Assembly (NCBI RefSeq): GCF_000284035.1
Contig: NC_016887.1
Coordinates: 1,612,001-1,676,000 of the forward strand
Reading direction: 5' to 3'
Source of the DNA: Nocardia cyriacigeorgica GUH-2
GTDB lineage: Bacteria; Actinomycetota; Actinomycetes; Mycobacteriales; Mycobacteriaceae
DNA length: 64,000 bases
The notes beneath the pieces are model-generated. The model was not told the origin of the DNA. It searched no databases and saw nothing but the letters and a program-made list of their open reading frames with translations. Every line of letters begins with the position of its first letter. The stretch's first letter is position 1. A program made the translations under genes and the position numbers. Positions 1-9,391 of the stretch are shown here, piece after piece.

Positions 1-1776
1 GTGGATCTGCTGTCGCACCACCTGTACTCGAGTCCGCGGGTCTACCTCCGGGAGCTGTTGCAGAACGCCGTCGACGCCGTCACCGCCCGCACGAAGCTCG
101 ACCCCACCGCCCCGACCGCGATCCGGCTGCACCTGGACGGGCACGGCCTGCGCATCACCGACCCCGGCATCGGACTCACCGAGGCCGACGTCCACCGCTT
201 CCTGGCCACCATCGGCCGCTCCTCCAAACGCGACGACATCGAGGGCGCCCGCCGCGAATTCCTCGGCCAGTTCGGGATCGGACTGCTGGCCTGCTTCACC
301 GTCGCCGAGTCGATCCGCGTGCGCACCCGGTCGGCCGCCGATCCCGATGCGCCGCCGGTGGAATGGATCGCCGAGGCCGATGGCACGTATTCGCTGCGCG
401 CGCTCGAGCCCGCGGACTACCCCGAGCCGGGCACCACGGTCGAACTGACGCCGCGGCCCGGCGCGCAGGACTGGTTCACCGCCGACCGTGTGCTGGAGTT
501 GGTCACTGATTACGGTTCGCTGCTGCCGTACGAGGTGAGCGTCGAAGCGGCGGGCAGCGTCGTCCGGGTGACCGATCCGCAGCCGGTCTGGCGGCGGCAG
601 TTCGATTCGCCCGCGCTGCGCCGGGCCGCGCTGTTCGACTACGGCGAACGGGTGCTCGGATTCCAGCCGCTGGACGTCATCGACCTCAATGCCGAACTGG
701 CCGGGGTGAGCGGTGTCGCGTATGTGCTGTCGCAGCCGGGTAATCCGGCCGAATCCAGTGCGCACCGGGTGTATCTGAAGGGGATGCTGCTCGGCGACGC
801 CGTGCGCGGGGTACTGCCGGATTGGGCGTTCTTCGTCCGCTGCGTCATCGACACCGATTCGCTGCGCCCGACCGCCTCCCGGGAAGGACTGTACGAGGAC
901 GAGCGGCTGGCCATCGTCCGCGACGCGCTCGGTGACCGGGTGCGGGAATGGCTCACCGAGATCGCCGCCGAACAGCCCGACCGGCTGGCCGCGTTCCTGT
1001 CGGTGCACGCGCTCGGTGTCAAGGCGATGGCCCGGCATTCGACGGAGTTGCTGCGGATCATGGTGCCGCATCTGCTGTTCGAAACCACCGAGGGCCGGAT
1101 ACCGCTGACCGAATTCGTGCGCAAACATCCGGTGGTGCGGGTGAGTGCCACGGTGGAGGAGTTCCGCCAGGTCGCGCAGACGGCGTCGGCGCAGGGCATC
1201 GGCATCGTCAACGGCGGCTATACCTATGACGCCGAACTGGTCGCGCTGCTGCCGCAGATCATCCCCGAGGTCGAGGTGATCGAACTCGACGGCGCCGCCC
1301 TGACCGCCGCCCTCGATCCGGTGGACCCGGCCGAGGAACTGGCCTTGGCGCCAGTGCTGTCCATCGCCCGCAGCACGCTCGATCCGCTGTCCTGCGATGT
1401 GCTGCTGCGCGCCTTCCACCCGGTCTCGGTGCCCGCGCTCTATCTCGACAGCCGCGGCGCCCGCAACGAACGGGCCAGGGCCGACACCGTCGCCGAAGCC
1501 GACGACCTGTGGTCGGACATCCTCGGCGCACTCGAATCCGCGACACCACGGGCGCAACTGGTCCTCAACTTCCACAGCCCGGTGGTACGCAGGCTCGCCC
1601 GCATCGGTGATCCGGCCTTCCTGAAAACCGCCGTGGAATCGCTGTACGGACAGGCACTGCTGATGACCCACCGGCCGCTGCGGCCCGCCGATACCGCGCT
1701 GCTCAACCGCGCCTTCGGAGAGTTCCTGAGCTGGGCCACCGAACGCGCCGTCGGCGGCGACCAGGGGGAGAACTGA
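1..1776 (+). CDS. Hsp90-like ATP-binding chaperone (5' end truncated by window)
   Basis: GHKL-type ATPase of the Hsp90/HtpG family. The reading frame is open from base 1, and family members have a short stretch before the segment seen here, so the true start is probably upstream of the window. ATP-site motifs are clear: the helix with ELLQNAVDA (residues 18-26; Glu18 is the likely catalytic base and Asn22 the Mg ligand), DPGIG (54-58) and GQFGIG (89-94). A middle domain follows, with the arginine-containing LRPTASREGLY stretch near residue 287. At 591 visible residues it is close to full HtpG size. The TGA is separated by one base from the ATG of the TPR gene, so the two are probably cotranscribed and translationally coupled. 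Client proteins cannot be told from sequence. Confidence 0.9.
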   Translation: MDLLSHHLYSSPRVYLRELLQNAVDAVTARTKLDPTAPTAIRLHLDGHGLRITDPGIGLTEADVHRFLATIGRSSKRDDIEGARREFLGQFGIGLLACFTVAESIRVRTRSAADPDAPPVEWIAEADGTYSLRALEPADYPEPGTTVELTPRPGAQDWFTADRVLELVTDYGSLLPYEVSVEAAGSVVRVTDPQPVWRRQFDSPALRRAALFDYGERVLGFQPLDVIDLNAELAGVSGVAYVLSQPGNPAESSAHRVYLKGMLLGDAVRGVLPDWAFFVRCVIDTDSLRPTASREGLYEDERLAIVRDALGDRVREWLTEIAAEQPDRLAAFLSVHALGVKAMARHSTELLRIMVPHLLFETTEGRIPLTEFVRKHPVVRVSATVEEFRQVAQTASAQGIGIVNGGYTYDAELVALLPQIIPEVEVIELDGAALTAALDPVDPAEELALAPVLSIARSTLDPLSCDVLLRAFHPVSVPALYLDSRGARNERARADTVAEADDLWSDILGALESATPRAQLVLNFHSPVVRRLARIGDPAFLKTAVESLYGQALLMTHRPLRPADTALLNRAFGEFLSWATERAVGGDQGEN

Positions 1777-1777
1777 C

Positions 1778-3844
1778 ATGGATCACACCGAGATCGACGG
1801 CGAACTGCGGCGTTGCCGGTCCCTGCCGCACGGCCGCGCGCGCACCCAGCGGCTGGAGACGCTGGCCGCCGCCGCTCGTTCCGGCACCGACCGCGCGCTC
1901 GAGGGCGCGGTGCTGCTCGAGCTCGCCCGCTCCTACATGTACGCGGGCGAACGCGACCTGTCGCCGATGGCATACGGCCGGCTGCTGAGCATCTACGACG
2001 CCCACCCGGCCGAGCTCGGGCATCTGACCTACTCGGTGCACTGGCAGCTGAAATGGATGACCTGGGATCTGATCGGCAATCCGGCGGTCCCCCTGCCGAC
2101 GGTGCATCGCTGGCTCGACGAAATGGACAACCGCTACCGCCAGCGCGGATACAGCGCCCGGCCGGTACTGAGTCTGCGCGCCGACCTGGCCTGCGCAATC
2201 GGCGATCACGAGGAGGCGATCGCGCTACGGGATGCCGCACTGGGCAAGCAGCGCGATCAGATGGCCGACTGCGACGCCTGCGAACGCAATGGCTGGGGCG
2301 TGATCAGCGCGGCGGCCGGCGACGACGAGGACGCGCTCGAGCAGTGGCGCCCGGTGATCGACGGTGAACGCAGCTGCGCCGAGGAACCGCACCGCACGCT
2401 GGCCAAGGCACTGGTACCGATGTTGCGCACCGGCCGCACCGCCGCGGCTCGCAGCGCGCATCTGACCGGATATCCGCTGGTCCGGCACAATATCGAGCTG
2501 CGCGCGTCGGTGGGGGAGCACATCGAGTTCTGCGCGCTGACCGGCAACGAAGCACGCGGCCTGGAGATCCTGGCCGAACACAGCAGCTGGCTCACCGACC
2601 AGGCCGCCGATATCGGCAGCCGGCTGTCGTTCATCACCGGTGTGAGCGTCCTGCTGCGGCGGCTGGTCGCGCTGGACATGGCGGAGTTGCCGGTTGGCGG
2701 GGAGACGGTGGCGACGGTGCTAGCCACGCTCGAGGCCGAAATCGAGGACGTGGTTCGCCGGTACGACACCCGGAACGGCACGGACGAGTACCGCAAGCGG
2801 GTCGATGAACGGCTCACTCGGCAACCAGTGGTCGAGCTGCTGCCGTTGGGGTTGCGCTCGCGTCCGTTGGCCGCGCAGCCGGCAGGCGCAGCGACGAGTT
2901 CGGGGGCTGGCGCGGCAGTTGGTGCCTCGATCCCGGCAGGTCGCGACACGGACGGCACGGGCACAGCCGACGCGTCTGGGGCAACCGCGTCGACAAGCGG
3001 CGAACCGGCCGCCGTGGACCGGTCGGCCGAGGCCGCACGGCTGATCGAAGCGGCCACCGCACGCCTGCACACCGACCCGGCCGCCGCCGAAACCCAGCTG
3101 CGGCGCGCGTTGGCGGTGGGCACCGGTGTGCTGCCCCGCGAGGATCTGGCCCGGCTGAACTCGCTGCTGGTCTCGGCGCTGGCCGGGCAGCCGGGACGGG
3201 AGGCCGATCTGGCCGATGCCGCGCTCTACGCCGCCGCCCGCTGGTCAGGGCTGTCGGACGCCGACGCCGCCCACCACAGCTGTGTCGCGGCCCGCGCCTT
3301 CCACCGCGCGGGACAGCACGGCCCGGCCGCCGCACTGTTCGAGCAGGTCGTCGGGGACCCCGACCTCGGGTACCCGGCCTCGGAGCTGGCGGTGATCGGG
3401 GCACAGTACGGGACCTCGCTTTCGGCACTCGGCCGCCCGGTCGACGCCGCCCGCGAGTACGTCTCGGCCGCGAAGCTGATCGAGCATGTCCCCGGACATG
3501 ATCAGCTGCGCGCCGAACTCGCCGATTCCGCAGCTCAGGCGCTGTCGCGGGCGGGCCGCCTTGATGAGGCGCGGGCCGCCTTCCTCCGGGCCGCGGATCT
3601 GTGGGGCGGCCTGGCCCGGATCGACGCGCGCGCCGCCTGCCTGCGCCGCATCGCCTGGATGCAGACCTGGGACGAGGACGCAGATACCGAGTCTCCGGCC
3701 TGGCTGGCCACCATCGACGGGCTGATCGCAGAACTGGACGCCGCGCTCGAACAGGAGCCCACCCCCGAGCTTGCCGCCGAGCTGGAGACCACCCGCGAGC
3801 AACGGGCCCAGATGCAGGCGGAGGTCGCCGGCGACTACCGGTAG
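1778..3844 (+). CDS. Tetratricopeptide-repeat protein, partner of the Hsp90-like protein
   Basis: 688-residue soluble protein with no signal peptide. It is made of helical, Ala/Leu-rich repeats typical of TPR proteins: an N-terminal block (about 1-365), a low-complexity Ala/Gly/Ser/Thr linker (about 365-415) and a second TPR block (about 415-640) that ends in a charged helix. The ATG lies one base after the Hsp90-like stop. This spacing suggests that the two products work together. TPR domains are the classic docking module of Hsp90 co-chaperones in eukaryotes, but a direct interaction here is inference. No catalytic motif was recognised. Confidence 0.8.
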   Translation: MDHTEIDGELRRCRSLPHGRARTQRLETLAAAARSGTDRALEGAVLLELARSYMYAGERDLSPMAYGRLLSIYDAHPAELGHLTYSVHWQLKWMTWDLIGNPAVPLPTVHRWLDEMDNRYRQRGYSARPVLSLRADLACAIGDHEEAIALRDAALGKQRDQMADCDACERNGWGVISAAAGDDEDALEQWRPVIDGERSCAEEPHRTLAKALVPMLRTGRTAAARSAHLTGYPLVRHNIELRASVGEHIEFCALTGNEARGLEILAEHSSWLTDQAADIGSRLSFITGVSVLLRRLVALDMAELPVGGETVATVLATLEAEIEDVVRRYDTRNGTDEYRKRVDERLTRQPVVELLPLGLRSRPLAAQPAGAATSSGAGAAVGASIPAGRDTDGTGTADASGATASTSGEPAAVDRSAEAARLIEAATARLHTDPAAAETQLRRALAVGTGVLPREDLARLNSLLVSALAGQPGREADLADAALYAAARWSGLSDADAAHHSCVAARAFHRAGQHGPAAALFEQVVGDPDLGYPASELAVIGAQYGTSLSALGRPVDAAREYVSAAKLIEHVPGHDQLRAELADSAAQALSRAGRLDEARAAFLRAADLWGGLARIDARAACLRRIAWMQTWDEDADTESPAWLATIDGLIAELDAALEQEPTPELAAELETTREQRAQMQAEVAGDYR

Positions 3845-3880
3845 CCCCCGCACGACCACGGCGCGGGCGCACCCACCCGT

Positions 3881-3886
3881 TAAGCT
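3881..3886 (+). promoter_or_regulatory. -10 box for leaderless nadD transcript
   Basis: TAAGCT fits the actinobacterial TANNNT -10 consensus and ends 8 bases before the nadD ATG. No Shine-Dalgarno is present, so transcription probably starts at or next to the ATG. Confidence 0.5.
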
Positions 3887-3894
3887 CGGCACTC

Positions 3895-4536
3895 ATGCAC
3901 ACGACAGGCCGGCCCCGACGCAAGCTCGGGGTGATGGGCGGAACGTTCGATCCCATCCACCACGGCCACCTGGTCGCCGCCAGCGAGGTCGCCAACCGCT
4001 TCGACCTCGATGAGGTCGTCTTCGTGCCCACCGGGCAGCCGTGGCAGAAGGCCGGCAAGCAGGTCAGCCCGGCCGAGGACCGCTACCTGATGACCGTCAT
4101 CGCGACGGCGTCGAATCCGCGGTTCTCGGTCAGCCGGGCCGACATCGATCGGGGCGGGGTCACCTACACCGTCGACACCCTGCGTGACCTGCGATCCCAG
4201 CATCCGGACGCGGAGCTGTACTTCATCACCGGAGCAGACGCGCTGGCCAATATCCTGACGTGGCAGGATTGGGCGGAACTGTTCGAACTGGCGAGGTTCG
4301 TCGGGGTGAGCCGTCCGGGTTACGAACTGCACACCGATCATCTGGAGGAGCACCTGCGTGATCTCCCGCCGGATGCGGTGACCATGATCGAGATCCCGGC
4401 GCTGGCGATCTCGTCGAGCGAATGCCGTCGCCGTGCCGCCGAGAACCGGCCGGTCTGGTACCTCGTGCCCGACGGTGTCGTGCAGTACATATCGAAGCGG
4501 CACCTGTATGTGCCGGCAGGAGCGGAAGGTAGCTGA
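3895..4536 (+). CDS. nadD: Nicotinate-nucleotide adenylyltransferase
   Basis: Transfers AMP from ATP to nicotinate mononucleotide to form deamido-NAD in NAD synthesis. The nucleotidyltransferase signature [11 protein letters not shown] is at residues 15-25, and the C-terminal [20 protein letters not shown] segment carries the second ATP-binding motif. At 213 residues it has the usual length. The open frame extends upstream, but the ATG at 3895 is chosen because it sits 8 bases after a TAAGCT -10 box and gives the family's normal N-terminus. It is followed by rsfS and gpgP in the same order as in mycobacteria. Confidence 0.95.
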   Translation: MHTTGRPRRKLGVMGGTFDPIHHGHLVAASEVANRFDLDEVVFVPTGQPWQKAGKQVSPAEDRYLMTVIATASNPRFSVSRADIDRGGVTYTVDTLRDLRSQHPDAELYFITGADALANILTWQDWAELFELARFVGVSRPGYELHTDHLEEHLRDLPPDAVTMIEIPALAISSSECRRRAAENRPVWYLVPDGVVQYISKRHLYVPAGAEGS

Positions 4537-4564
4537 GCGTGAGCGAGCGCAGCGAGGTGCGGGC

Positions 4565-4969
4565 ATGACGGCCTCTGTCGAAGCGGTGGAGATGGCGCAG
4601 GTCGCCGCACGGGCAGCCGATGAGAAGCTGGCTTCCGATGTGGTGGTGCTCGATGTGTCCGAGCAGTTGGTGATCACCGACTGCTTCGTGATCGCGTCCG
4701 CGCCGAACGAACGGCAGGTCAACGCGATCGTCGACAATGTCGAGGAGAAACTGCGCGCCGCCGGGCACAAGCCGGTCCGTCGCGAAGGCACCCGTGAGGG
4801 CCGCTGGGCATTGCTGGACTACGTCGATGTGGTGGTGCACATCCAGCACAACGACGAGCGCAATTTCTATGCGCTGGAACGCTTGTGGAAGGACTGCCCG
4901 GTGGTAGCGGTCGAGGGCCTCGCCGGCCCGGCCGACACCGCGGCGGCGGCTTCCGAGGACGGCGAGTGA
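4565..4969 (+). CDS. rsfS: Ribosome silencing factor RsfS
   Basis: 134-residue member of the RsfS/Iojap family. These proteins bind ribosomal protein L14 on the 50S subunit and block subunit joining when nutrients are short. The conserved core (VVLDVSEQLVITDCFVIASA, and the WALLDYVDVVVHI stretch) is intact. The ATG at 4565 matches family N-termini; the frame upstream of it is open but overlaps nadD. The stop overlaps the gpgP GTG by four bases (GTGA), indicating coupling. The C-terminal tail is Ala/Asp-rich. Confidence 0.95.
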   Translation: MTASVEAVEMAQVAARAADEKLASDVVVLDVSEQLVITDCFVIASAPNERQVNAIVDNVEEKLRAAGHKPVRREGTREGRWALLDYVDVVVHIQHNDERNFYALERLWKDCPVVAVEGLAGPADTAAAASEDGE

Positions 4970-5628
4970 CCTCGAAGTACAGCCATGTGCGCAAGCTGAT
5001 CCTGTTGCGCCACGGGCAGACCGAATGGAATGCCATCGACCGCATGCAGGGCCAGATCGACACCGATCTCACCGAACTCGGCCGCCGCCAGGCCAAAGAG
5101 GCGGCCCGGGAACTGGTGACCCACAATGCGATCGCCATCATCTCCTCCGATCTCAAACGGGCCTACGAGACCGCGGTGGCGCTGGCCGACCACACCGGAA
5201 TCGAGGTCGTGCGCGATCCCCGGCTGCGCGAGACCAACCTCGGTGACTGGGAAGGACTCACCCACATCGAGGTCGACGCGGGATACCCCGGCGCCCGGGT
5301 GGCCTGGCGGCTGGACGCGAGTTTCACCCCGCCCAACGGCGAGAGCAAACTCGAGGTCGGTGCGCGCGCGTTGCCGGTGGTCCAGGAACTGTTCGCCGAG
5401 CGGCAGGATTGGCCCGGCGGGACTATCATCCTGGTGGCGCACGGCGGGCTGATCGCCGCCCTCACGGCCGCGCTGCTCGACCTGCCACCTCGCAGCTGGC
5501 CCGCCCTCGGTGGTCTGGCCAACACCAGCTGGGTGCAGTTGAGCAGCCACGGTCCGAGCATCGACCAGCCCGGCTGGCGCCTCGATGTGTGGAACGCAGC
5601 GGCGAAGGTAGCTCCCGATGTCCTCTGA
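4966..5628 (+). CDS. gpgP: Glucosyl-3-phosphoglycerate phosphatase (histidine phosphatase family)
   Basis: Histidine-phosphatase fold with the catalytic RHG at residues 15-17 and the second histidine in VAHGG. By synteny with Rv2419c, between rsfS and octT, it should dephosphorylate glucosyl-3-phosphoglycerate to glucosylglycerate, an early step in methylglucose lipopolysaccharide synthesis. The family also contains phosphoglycerate mutases, so the substrate rests on gene order. The GTG start overlaps the rsfS stop; the 3' end overlaps octT by 11 bases. Confidence 0.85.
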   Translation: MTSKYSHVRKLILLRHGQTEWNAIDRMQGQIDTDLTELGRRQAKEAARELVTHNAIAIISSDLKRAYETAVALADHTGIEVVRDPRLRETNLGDWEGLTHIEVDAGYPGARVAWRLDASFTPPNGESKLEVGARALPVVQELFAERQDWPGGTIILVAHGGLIAALTAALLDLPPRSWPALGGLANTSWVQLSSHGPSIDQPGWRLDVWNAAAKVAPDVL

Positions 5629-6865
5629 AGAGCCCCTCCGGCAGGTGCCGGACGAACTGTTCCGGAAGGTATCCGCCCGACCGGAACGTGCCCTCCCGGA
5701 TGCCCTGTTCGGGCCGCCACCGACCCCGCCGCCGGCCGCCCGCACGCCGGAAACCGTTCCGGCCGGCGGCCGATCCGGCGCGGTGGAGGAGGTCGTGCCC
5801 GAGCCGCCCACCGAACCTCCGGATGCCGGTGACGACGGGGTGAAATCTTCCGCGTCGGAGCGAGATTCGGGTGAAGCCACGGCAGCGGCCGAATCCTCCG
5901 ATGCGCCGTCCTCGGGCGAGGCGGCTGAATCTTCGGTCGAGTCGGGCGAATCGACGACCGGGCTTGGCGAAAGGGTGGCTGAATCGGTCGATTCGTCTAT
6001 GAGTGCGGATGCCGCAACGGCCAGCAACGAAACGCCGCTCGAACCCGCCGTCGGCACCGAATCCGAGAGCGAGGGCGACCTCGTCGTCGCCGAGCCCGGT
6101 GATCAGGCCGATACTCCCGTCGCAGCCACCTCGGACGCGGTGGCGCCCGCGGAGCCGGCTACTCGCCCGGTCCTGCTGGTGATCGCGGACTCGCTGGCCT
6201 ACTTCGGGCCCGAAGGCGGGCTGCCCGCCGACCATCCCCGGATCTGGCCGAATCTGGTCGGCGCGGAGTTGGATTGGGATGTGGAGCTGGTCGCCAGGAT
6301 CGGCTGGACCTGCCGCGACGGGTACTGGGCGCTGATCGGCGATCCCCGGGTGTGGGCCGCGGTGCCGCGCGCGGGTGCGGTGGTGTTCGCGGTGGGCGGG
6401 ATGGACAGTCTGCCCTCGCCGTTGCCGACCGCATTGCGTGAACTGATCCGCTATGTGCGCCCACCCGCCGTGCGGCGCGGGGTACGGGCGACCTACCAGT
6501 GGTTGCAGCCGAAGCTGTCGAAACTCGGCCGGCCCGTGGCCCTTCCGCCGAAGGTCAGCGTGAGTTACCTCGAACAATCGCGGGAAGCGCTGGCGCAGCT
6601 GCGCCCGGACCTGCCGGTGGTGGCGGTGCTGCCCTCGGTGCACAACTGCGCCGCCTACGGACGGGTTCATCGCGGCCGCGAGCGGGCCGTGCGGGCCTTG
6701 CGCGCCTGGTCGGAGCGCACCTCGGTGCCGCTGGTCGATCTCGGTGAAGCGGTGCGCGAGAACATCTTCTCCGATGCCGCCAACCCCGACGGCATCCATT
6801 GGGGCTGGGATGGGCACACCGCTGTCGCGAACGCGATGGTGAAGACCTTGCAGGAGGTTCGGTAG
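5618..6865 (+). CDS. octT: SGNH-fold octanoyltransferase for methylglucose lipopolysaccharide, with acidic N-terminal extension
   Basis: The C-terminal part (from about residue 180) is an SGNH/GDSL hydrolase-fold domain: ADS with the nucleophile near Ser192, GGMDS, and DGIHW carrying the catalytic Asp391 and His394. It corresponds by position to Rv2418c (OctT), which octanoylates early glucosylglycerate precursors of methylglucose lipopolysaccharide. The first about 175 residues are unlike the mycobacterial enzyme: after a short positively charged start they are Glu/Ser/Ala/Pro-rich, highly acidic and probably disordered. The ATG at 5618 overlaps the end of gpgP. A start closer to the catalytic domain cannot be excluded, but no better site was seen. 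Confidence 0.8.
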   Translation: MSSEEPLRQVPDELFRKVSARPERALPDALFGPPPTPPPAARTPETVPAGGRSGAVEEVVPEPPTEPPDAGDDGVKSSASERDSGEATAAAESSDAPSSGEAAESSVESGESTTGLGERVAESVDSSMSADAATASNETPLEPAVGTESESEGDLVVAEPGDQADTPVAATSDAVAPAEPATRPVLLVIADSLAYFGPEGGLPADHPRIWPNLVGAELDWDVELVARIGWTCRDGYWALIGDPRVWAAVPRAGAVVFAVGGMDSLPSPLPTALRELIRYVRPPAVRRGVRATYQWLQPKLSKLGRPVALPPKVSVSYLEQSREALAQLRPDLPVVAVLPSVHNCAAYGRVHRGRERAVRALRAWSERTSVPLVDLGEAVRENIFSDAANPDGIHWGWDGHTAVANAMVKTLQEVR

Positions 6866-6868
6866 TCC

Positions 6869-7708
6869 GTGTCCGTCGTGGTCGTCACCGATTCGTCGGC
6901 GAGCCTGCCCGCCGATCTCGTCGGCGAACTGGGCATCGGCGTTGTGCCGCTGCATGTCCTGGTCGGCGACCGAGCCCTGCGCGAGGGCGTGGACGACCTC
7001 GAGATCGATTACACCAGCGACACCGTGACCACCTCGGCGCCGTCGCCGGGGGAACTGCGCGCGGTCTACGAGTCGGCGCTCGACCGCAGCGAGGGTGACG
7101 GTGTGGTGGCGGTGCATCTGTCGCGCCAGCTCTCGGGCACCTGGGAAGCGGGCCGACAAGCCGTCCGCGATATGGACGCCGCCGATCGGGTGCGCCTGGT
7201 CGACTCGCTGGGCGCCGGGCTGGCCACCGGTCTGCCGGTCTTGGCGGCGGCGCGGCGGGCGTGCACCGGCGCCGGGCTGGACGCGGTCTACGAGGCGGCC
7301 GTCGCTGCGGCGGCACGGGCCAGGACCTTCATTCTGGTCAATCGCACCGAGCAATTGCGCCGGGGTGGGCGGCTCAGTTCGGCGGCGTCGTTCTTCGGCA
7401 GCGAGCTCGTCACCAAACCGCTGTTGCAGATCGTCGGTGGCCGGTTGGAGCTGCGGGAGAAGGTGCGCACGCGATCCAAGGCCTACGCCAAACTCATCGC
7501 CGCCGCGGTGGACGCCGCGGGCGAGGACGGTGCGGCGGTGGCGGTGCAGCATCTGGGCGCACCTGATGCCGCCGACAGCCTCGCCACGCAACTGCGGGAG
7601 CGGGTCCCGGGCGTGGATGAGGTCATTACTGCCGAGTTCGGGCCAGCGCTGGCCGTGCATCTCGGCGTCGGGGCGGTGGGTGTGCTGGTCTTGCCGGGTG
7701 GGTGCTGA
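6869..7708 (+). CDS. DegV family fatty-acid-binding protein
   Basis: 279 residues, DegV fold. The N-terminal VVVVTDSSASLP is the family signature, and the LSGTW and NRTEQLRRGGR segments line the lipid site. DegV proteins are related to FakB and bind a single fatty acid, in some bacteria presenting it to the FakA kinase; the ligand here is unknown. The GTG start follows octT by three bases. Rv2417c occupies the same place in M. tuberculosis. Confidence 0.85.
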   Translation: MSVVVVTDSSASLPADLVGELGIGVVPLHVLVGDRALREGVDDLEIDYTSDTVTTSAPSPGELRAVYESALDRSEGDGVVAVHLSRQLSGTWEAGRQAVRDMDAADRVRLVDSLGAGLATGLPVLAAARRACTGAGLDAVYEAAVAAAARARTFILVNRTEQLRRGGRLSSAASFFGSELVTKPLLQIVGGRLELREKVRTRSKAYAKLIAAAVDAAGEDGAAVAVQHLGAPDAADSLATQLRERVPGVDEVITAEFGPALAVHLGVGAVGVLVLPGGC

Positions 7709-7782
7709 CACCGGCGCATCGTCGCATCCGGTGAGTGCTCGGACGCCGGGCTCCGGACGCCGACTCGGCGTGTCCGAGCGAG

Positions 7783-7809
7783 TTGTACACAGGCTCGCAG
7801 TTATCCACA
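7783..7809 (+). promoter_or_regulatory. Two DnaA-box-like nonamers upstream of comEA
   Basis: TTGTACACA (7783-7791) and TTATCCACA (7801-7809) lie in direct orientation 18 bases apart, each followed by GG. The second is a perfect match to the DnaA box consensus and the first differs from TTGTCCACA at one base. They sit about 50-80 bases upstream of the predicted comEA transcription start. No AT-rich unwinding region, dnaA or dnaN is nearby, so an origin is unlikely. Confidence 0.45.
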
Positions 7810-7859
7810 GGTTTCTCGAAGTCCCTGGTCGGTCGCGATCGGATGCGTCTTAACGCCTC

Positions 7860-7865
7860 TAGCGT
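7860..7865 (+). promoter_or_regulatory. -10 box for leaderless comEA transcript
   Basis: TAGCGT (TANNNT) ends 7 bases before the comEA ATG. It lies inside an inverted repeat, AACGC (7852-7856) and GCGTT (7862-7866), which could be an operator. Confidence 0.45.
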
Positions 7866-7872
7866 TGCCGCC

Positions 7873-9030
7873 ATGTCACGACACGAGGAGCGCGAGCGGA
7901 TTCGGGAACGGCTCGGTGTGCTGACCGCACGGGTCGGTGCGACACGGGCGGTCGCGGGATCGGCCGCAACGATGAGATCGGGGGTCGTCGCGCGGTCGGC
8001 CGCGACGGGTCCGCCGGGGACGGAGGGGAACCCCGGATTGGGCAAACGCATGCCGACCGGCGAGTTGCAGGACGTTGACGACGCGTCTGCGCAGCCACGG
8101 CCCGCTGCTGGTCGCTATCCGGAAGGCGCAGGGGGCCTTCCGGATTCGAGCGGAAGCGCCGCGGGCCGATGGCATCTGGACGAACTGCCGCCCGACGATC
8201 CGCCCGAAGGTCTCGACGACGTCGGCGAAGTCGGCGCGCCCGGCTGGCTGGACGAACCGGGACGCAGCGGCGGTCGTTGGCGAGACCGTCTGGTACCACC
8301 GCGCTTTCGCCAGGCCAGGATGGATCCAGGCAGGCGAGGCGTACTGACGTTGGCCGGGGTGGGTCTGGTCGCCGCTGTGGTCGCTGTTGTCGTGGTGCTG
8401 TGGGAACGTCCCGTCACACAACAGGTTCCGCCGGTAGCCGCCGTATACACCGCAGCGCCGGCACCGCCGATGCCTTCCACCGAGGGCAGATCGGTAGCAG
8501 TACCCAGCGAATCCGCTTCAGCCCTGGACGATGCCGGCGGTGAGCTGGTGGTGAGTGTGGTCGGACTGGTGCACAAGTCCGGCCTGGTACGCCTGCCGCC
8601 GGGATCGAGGGTCGCCGACGCGGTAGCAGCCGCAGGTGGCGCCCGCGATGGTGCCGACCTCGCCGGAATCAACCTCGCCCAGCGGCTGTCCGACGGTGAT
8701 CAGATCATCGTCGGCAGCTCCGGCGGCGAACCCGGCGTCCCCCGCCTCGGTAGCACCACCATCGGTGCGTCCGGACGTCCGCCCGGCACGGCTGGCGCTG
8801 CCACACCGGGACCGACCGCCGGCTCCGCTGAACCGGGCACGAGGGTAAACCTCAACTCCGCCACCGAATCCGACCTGGACGCCCTCCCCGGAATCGGCCC
8901 GGTCACCGCCCGCGCCATCATCGCCTGGCGCACCACCAACGGCCGATTCACCGACGTCGAACAACTCGGCGATGTAGACGGCATCGGCCCGGCCCGCCTG
9001 GCCCGCCTGCGCGATCTGGTGACCGTATGA
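7873..9030 (+). CDS. comEA: ComEA-type DNA-binding competence protein
   Basis: 385 residues. A long charged, low-complexity cytoplasmic N-terminus precedes one membrane segment (GVGLVAAVVAVVVVLW, about residue 160-178). Outside the membrane follow an SLBB-like domain (about 215-285) and a C-terminal helix-hairpin-helix pair with VNLNSATESDLDALPGIG and DVDGIGPARLARL. This is the layout of ComEA, which binds incoming double-stranded DNA and hands it to ComEC. The ATG at 7873 is chosen because it lies 7 bases after a TAGCGT box; an in-frame ATG at 7843 is the alternative. No pilus assembly genes are in the window, so transformation is not shown. Confidence 0.9.
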   Translation: MSRHEERERIRERLGVLTARVGATRAVAGSAATMRSGVVARSAATGPPGTEGNPGLGKRMPTGELQDVDDASAQPRPAAGRYPEGAGGLPDSSGSAAGRWHLDELPPDDPPEGLDDVGEVGAPGWLDEPGRSGGRWRDRLVPPRFRQARMDPGRRGVLTLAGVGLVAAVVAVVVVLWERPVTQQVPPVAAVYTAAPAPPMPSTEGRSVAVPSESASALDDAGGELVVSVVGLVHKSGLVRLPPGSRVADAVAAAGGARDGADLAGINLAQRLSDGDQIIVGSSGGEPGVPRLGSTTIGASGRPPGTAGAATPGPTAGSAEPGTRVNLNSATESDLDALPGIGPVTARAIIAWRTTNGRFTDVEQLGDVDGIGPARLARLRDLVTV

Positions 9031-9391
9031 GCCGCAAGTGCGGGGCCGAGATCGCCAACGTACATGCGCGATTCACCGGCATCAGGACATGCGCAGGGCG
9101 GGCCAGCAGTGCGAGCAGCCGCTGCGGCCCTGAGCCCCGCCGGTCCTGTCTAGCCGGTGCTGATTCGGTTGCCGGGGATTGCGCAGTCGGCAAGACGTGC
9201 CCGGCACGCCGTGCACGGGCGATCTCGCGGCAACCGGCGATGCCTCATGGGTGCGGACGTTGCCGCCAACGACCGGTCCCAAACGAGCGATGGCGGAGCG
9301 ACCGTCGCAGGACCGATGCCGAGAGCGGGTCCGGCCGGCGGCGGCAGTGTGCGGGGTGGCCGGACCGGGGGCGACTGTGCGATTGGGGCGA
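9031..9391 (+). other. comEA-comEC intergenic region / uncertain comEC 5' end
   Basis: About 360 bases. The comEC frame is open from 9179, so part of this stretch may encode extra N-terminal residues of ComEC, but the translation is low-complexity and resembles no domain. No terminator or clear promoter was seen. Confidence 0.4.

Noticed and set aside
7783-7809. Replication origin
   Set aside because: Only two DnaA boxes, no AT-rich unwinding region and no dnaA/dnaN/parAB genes nearby.
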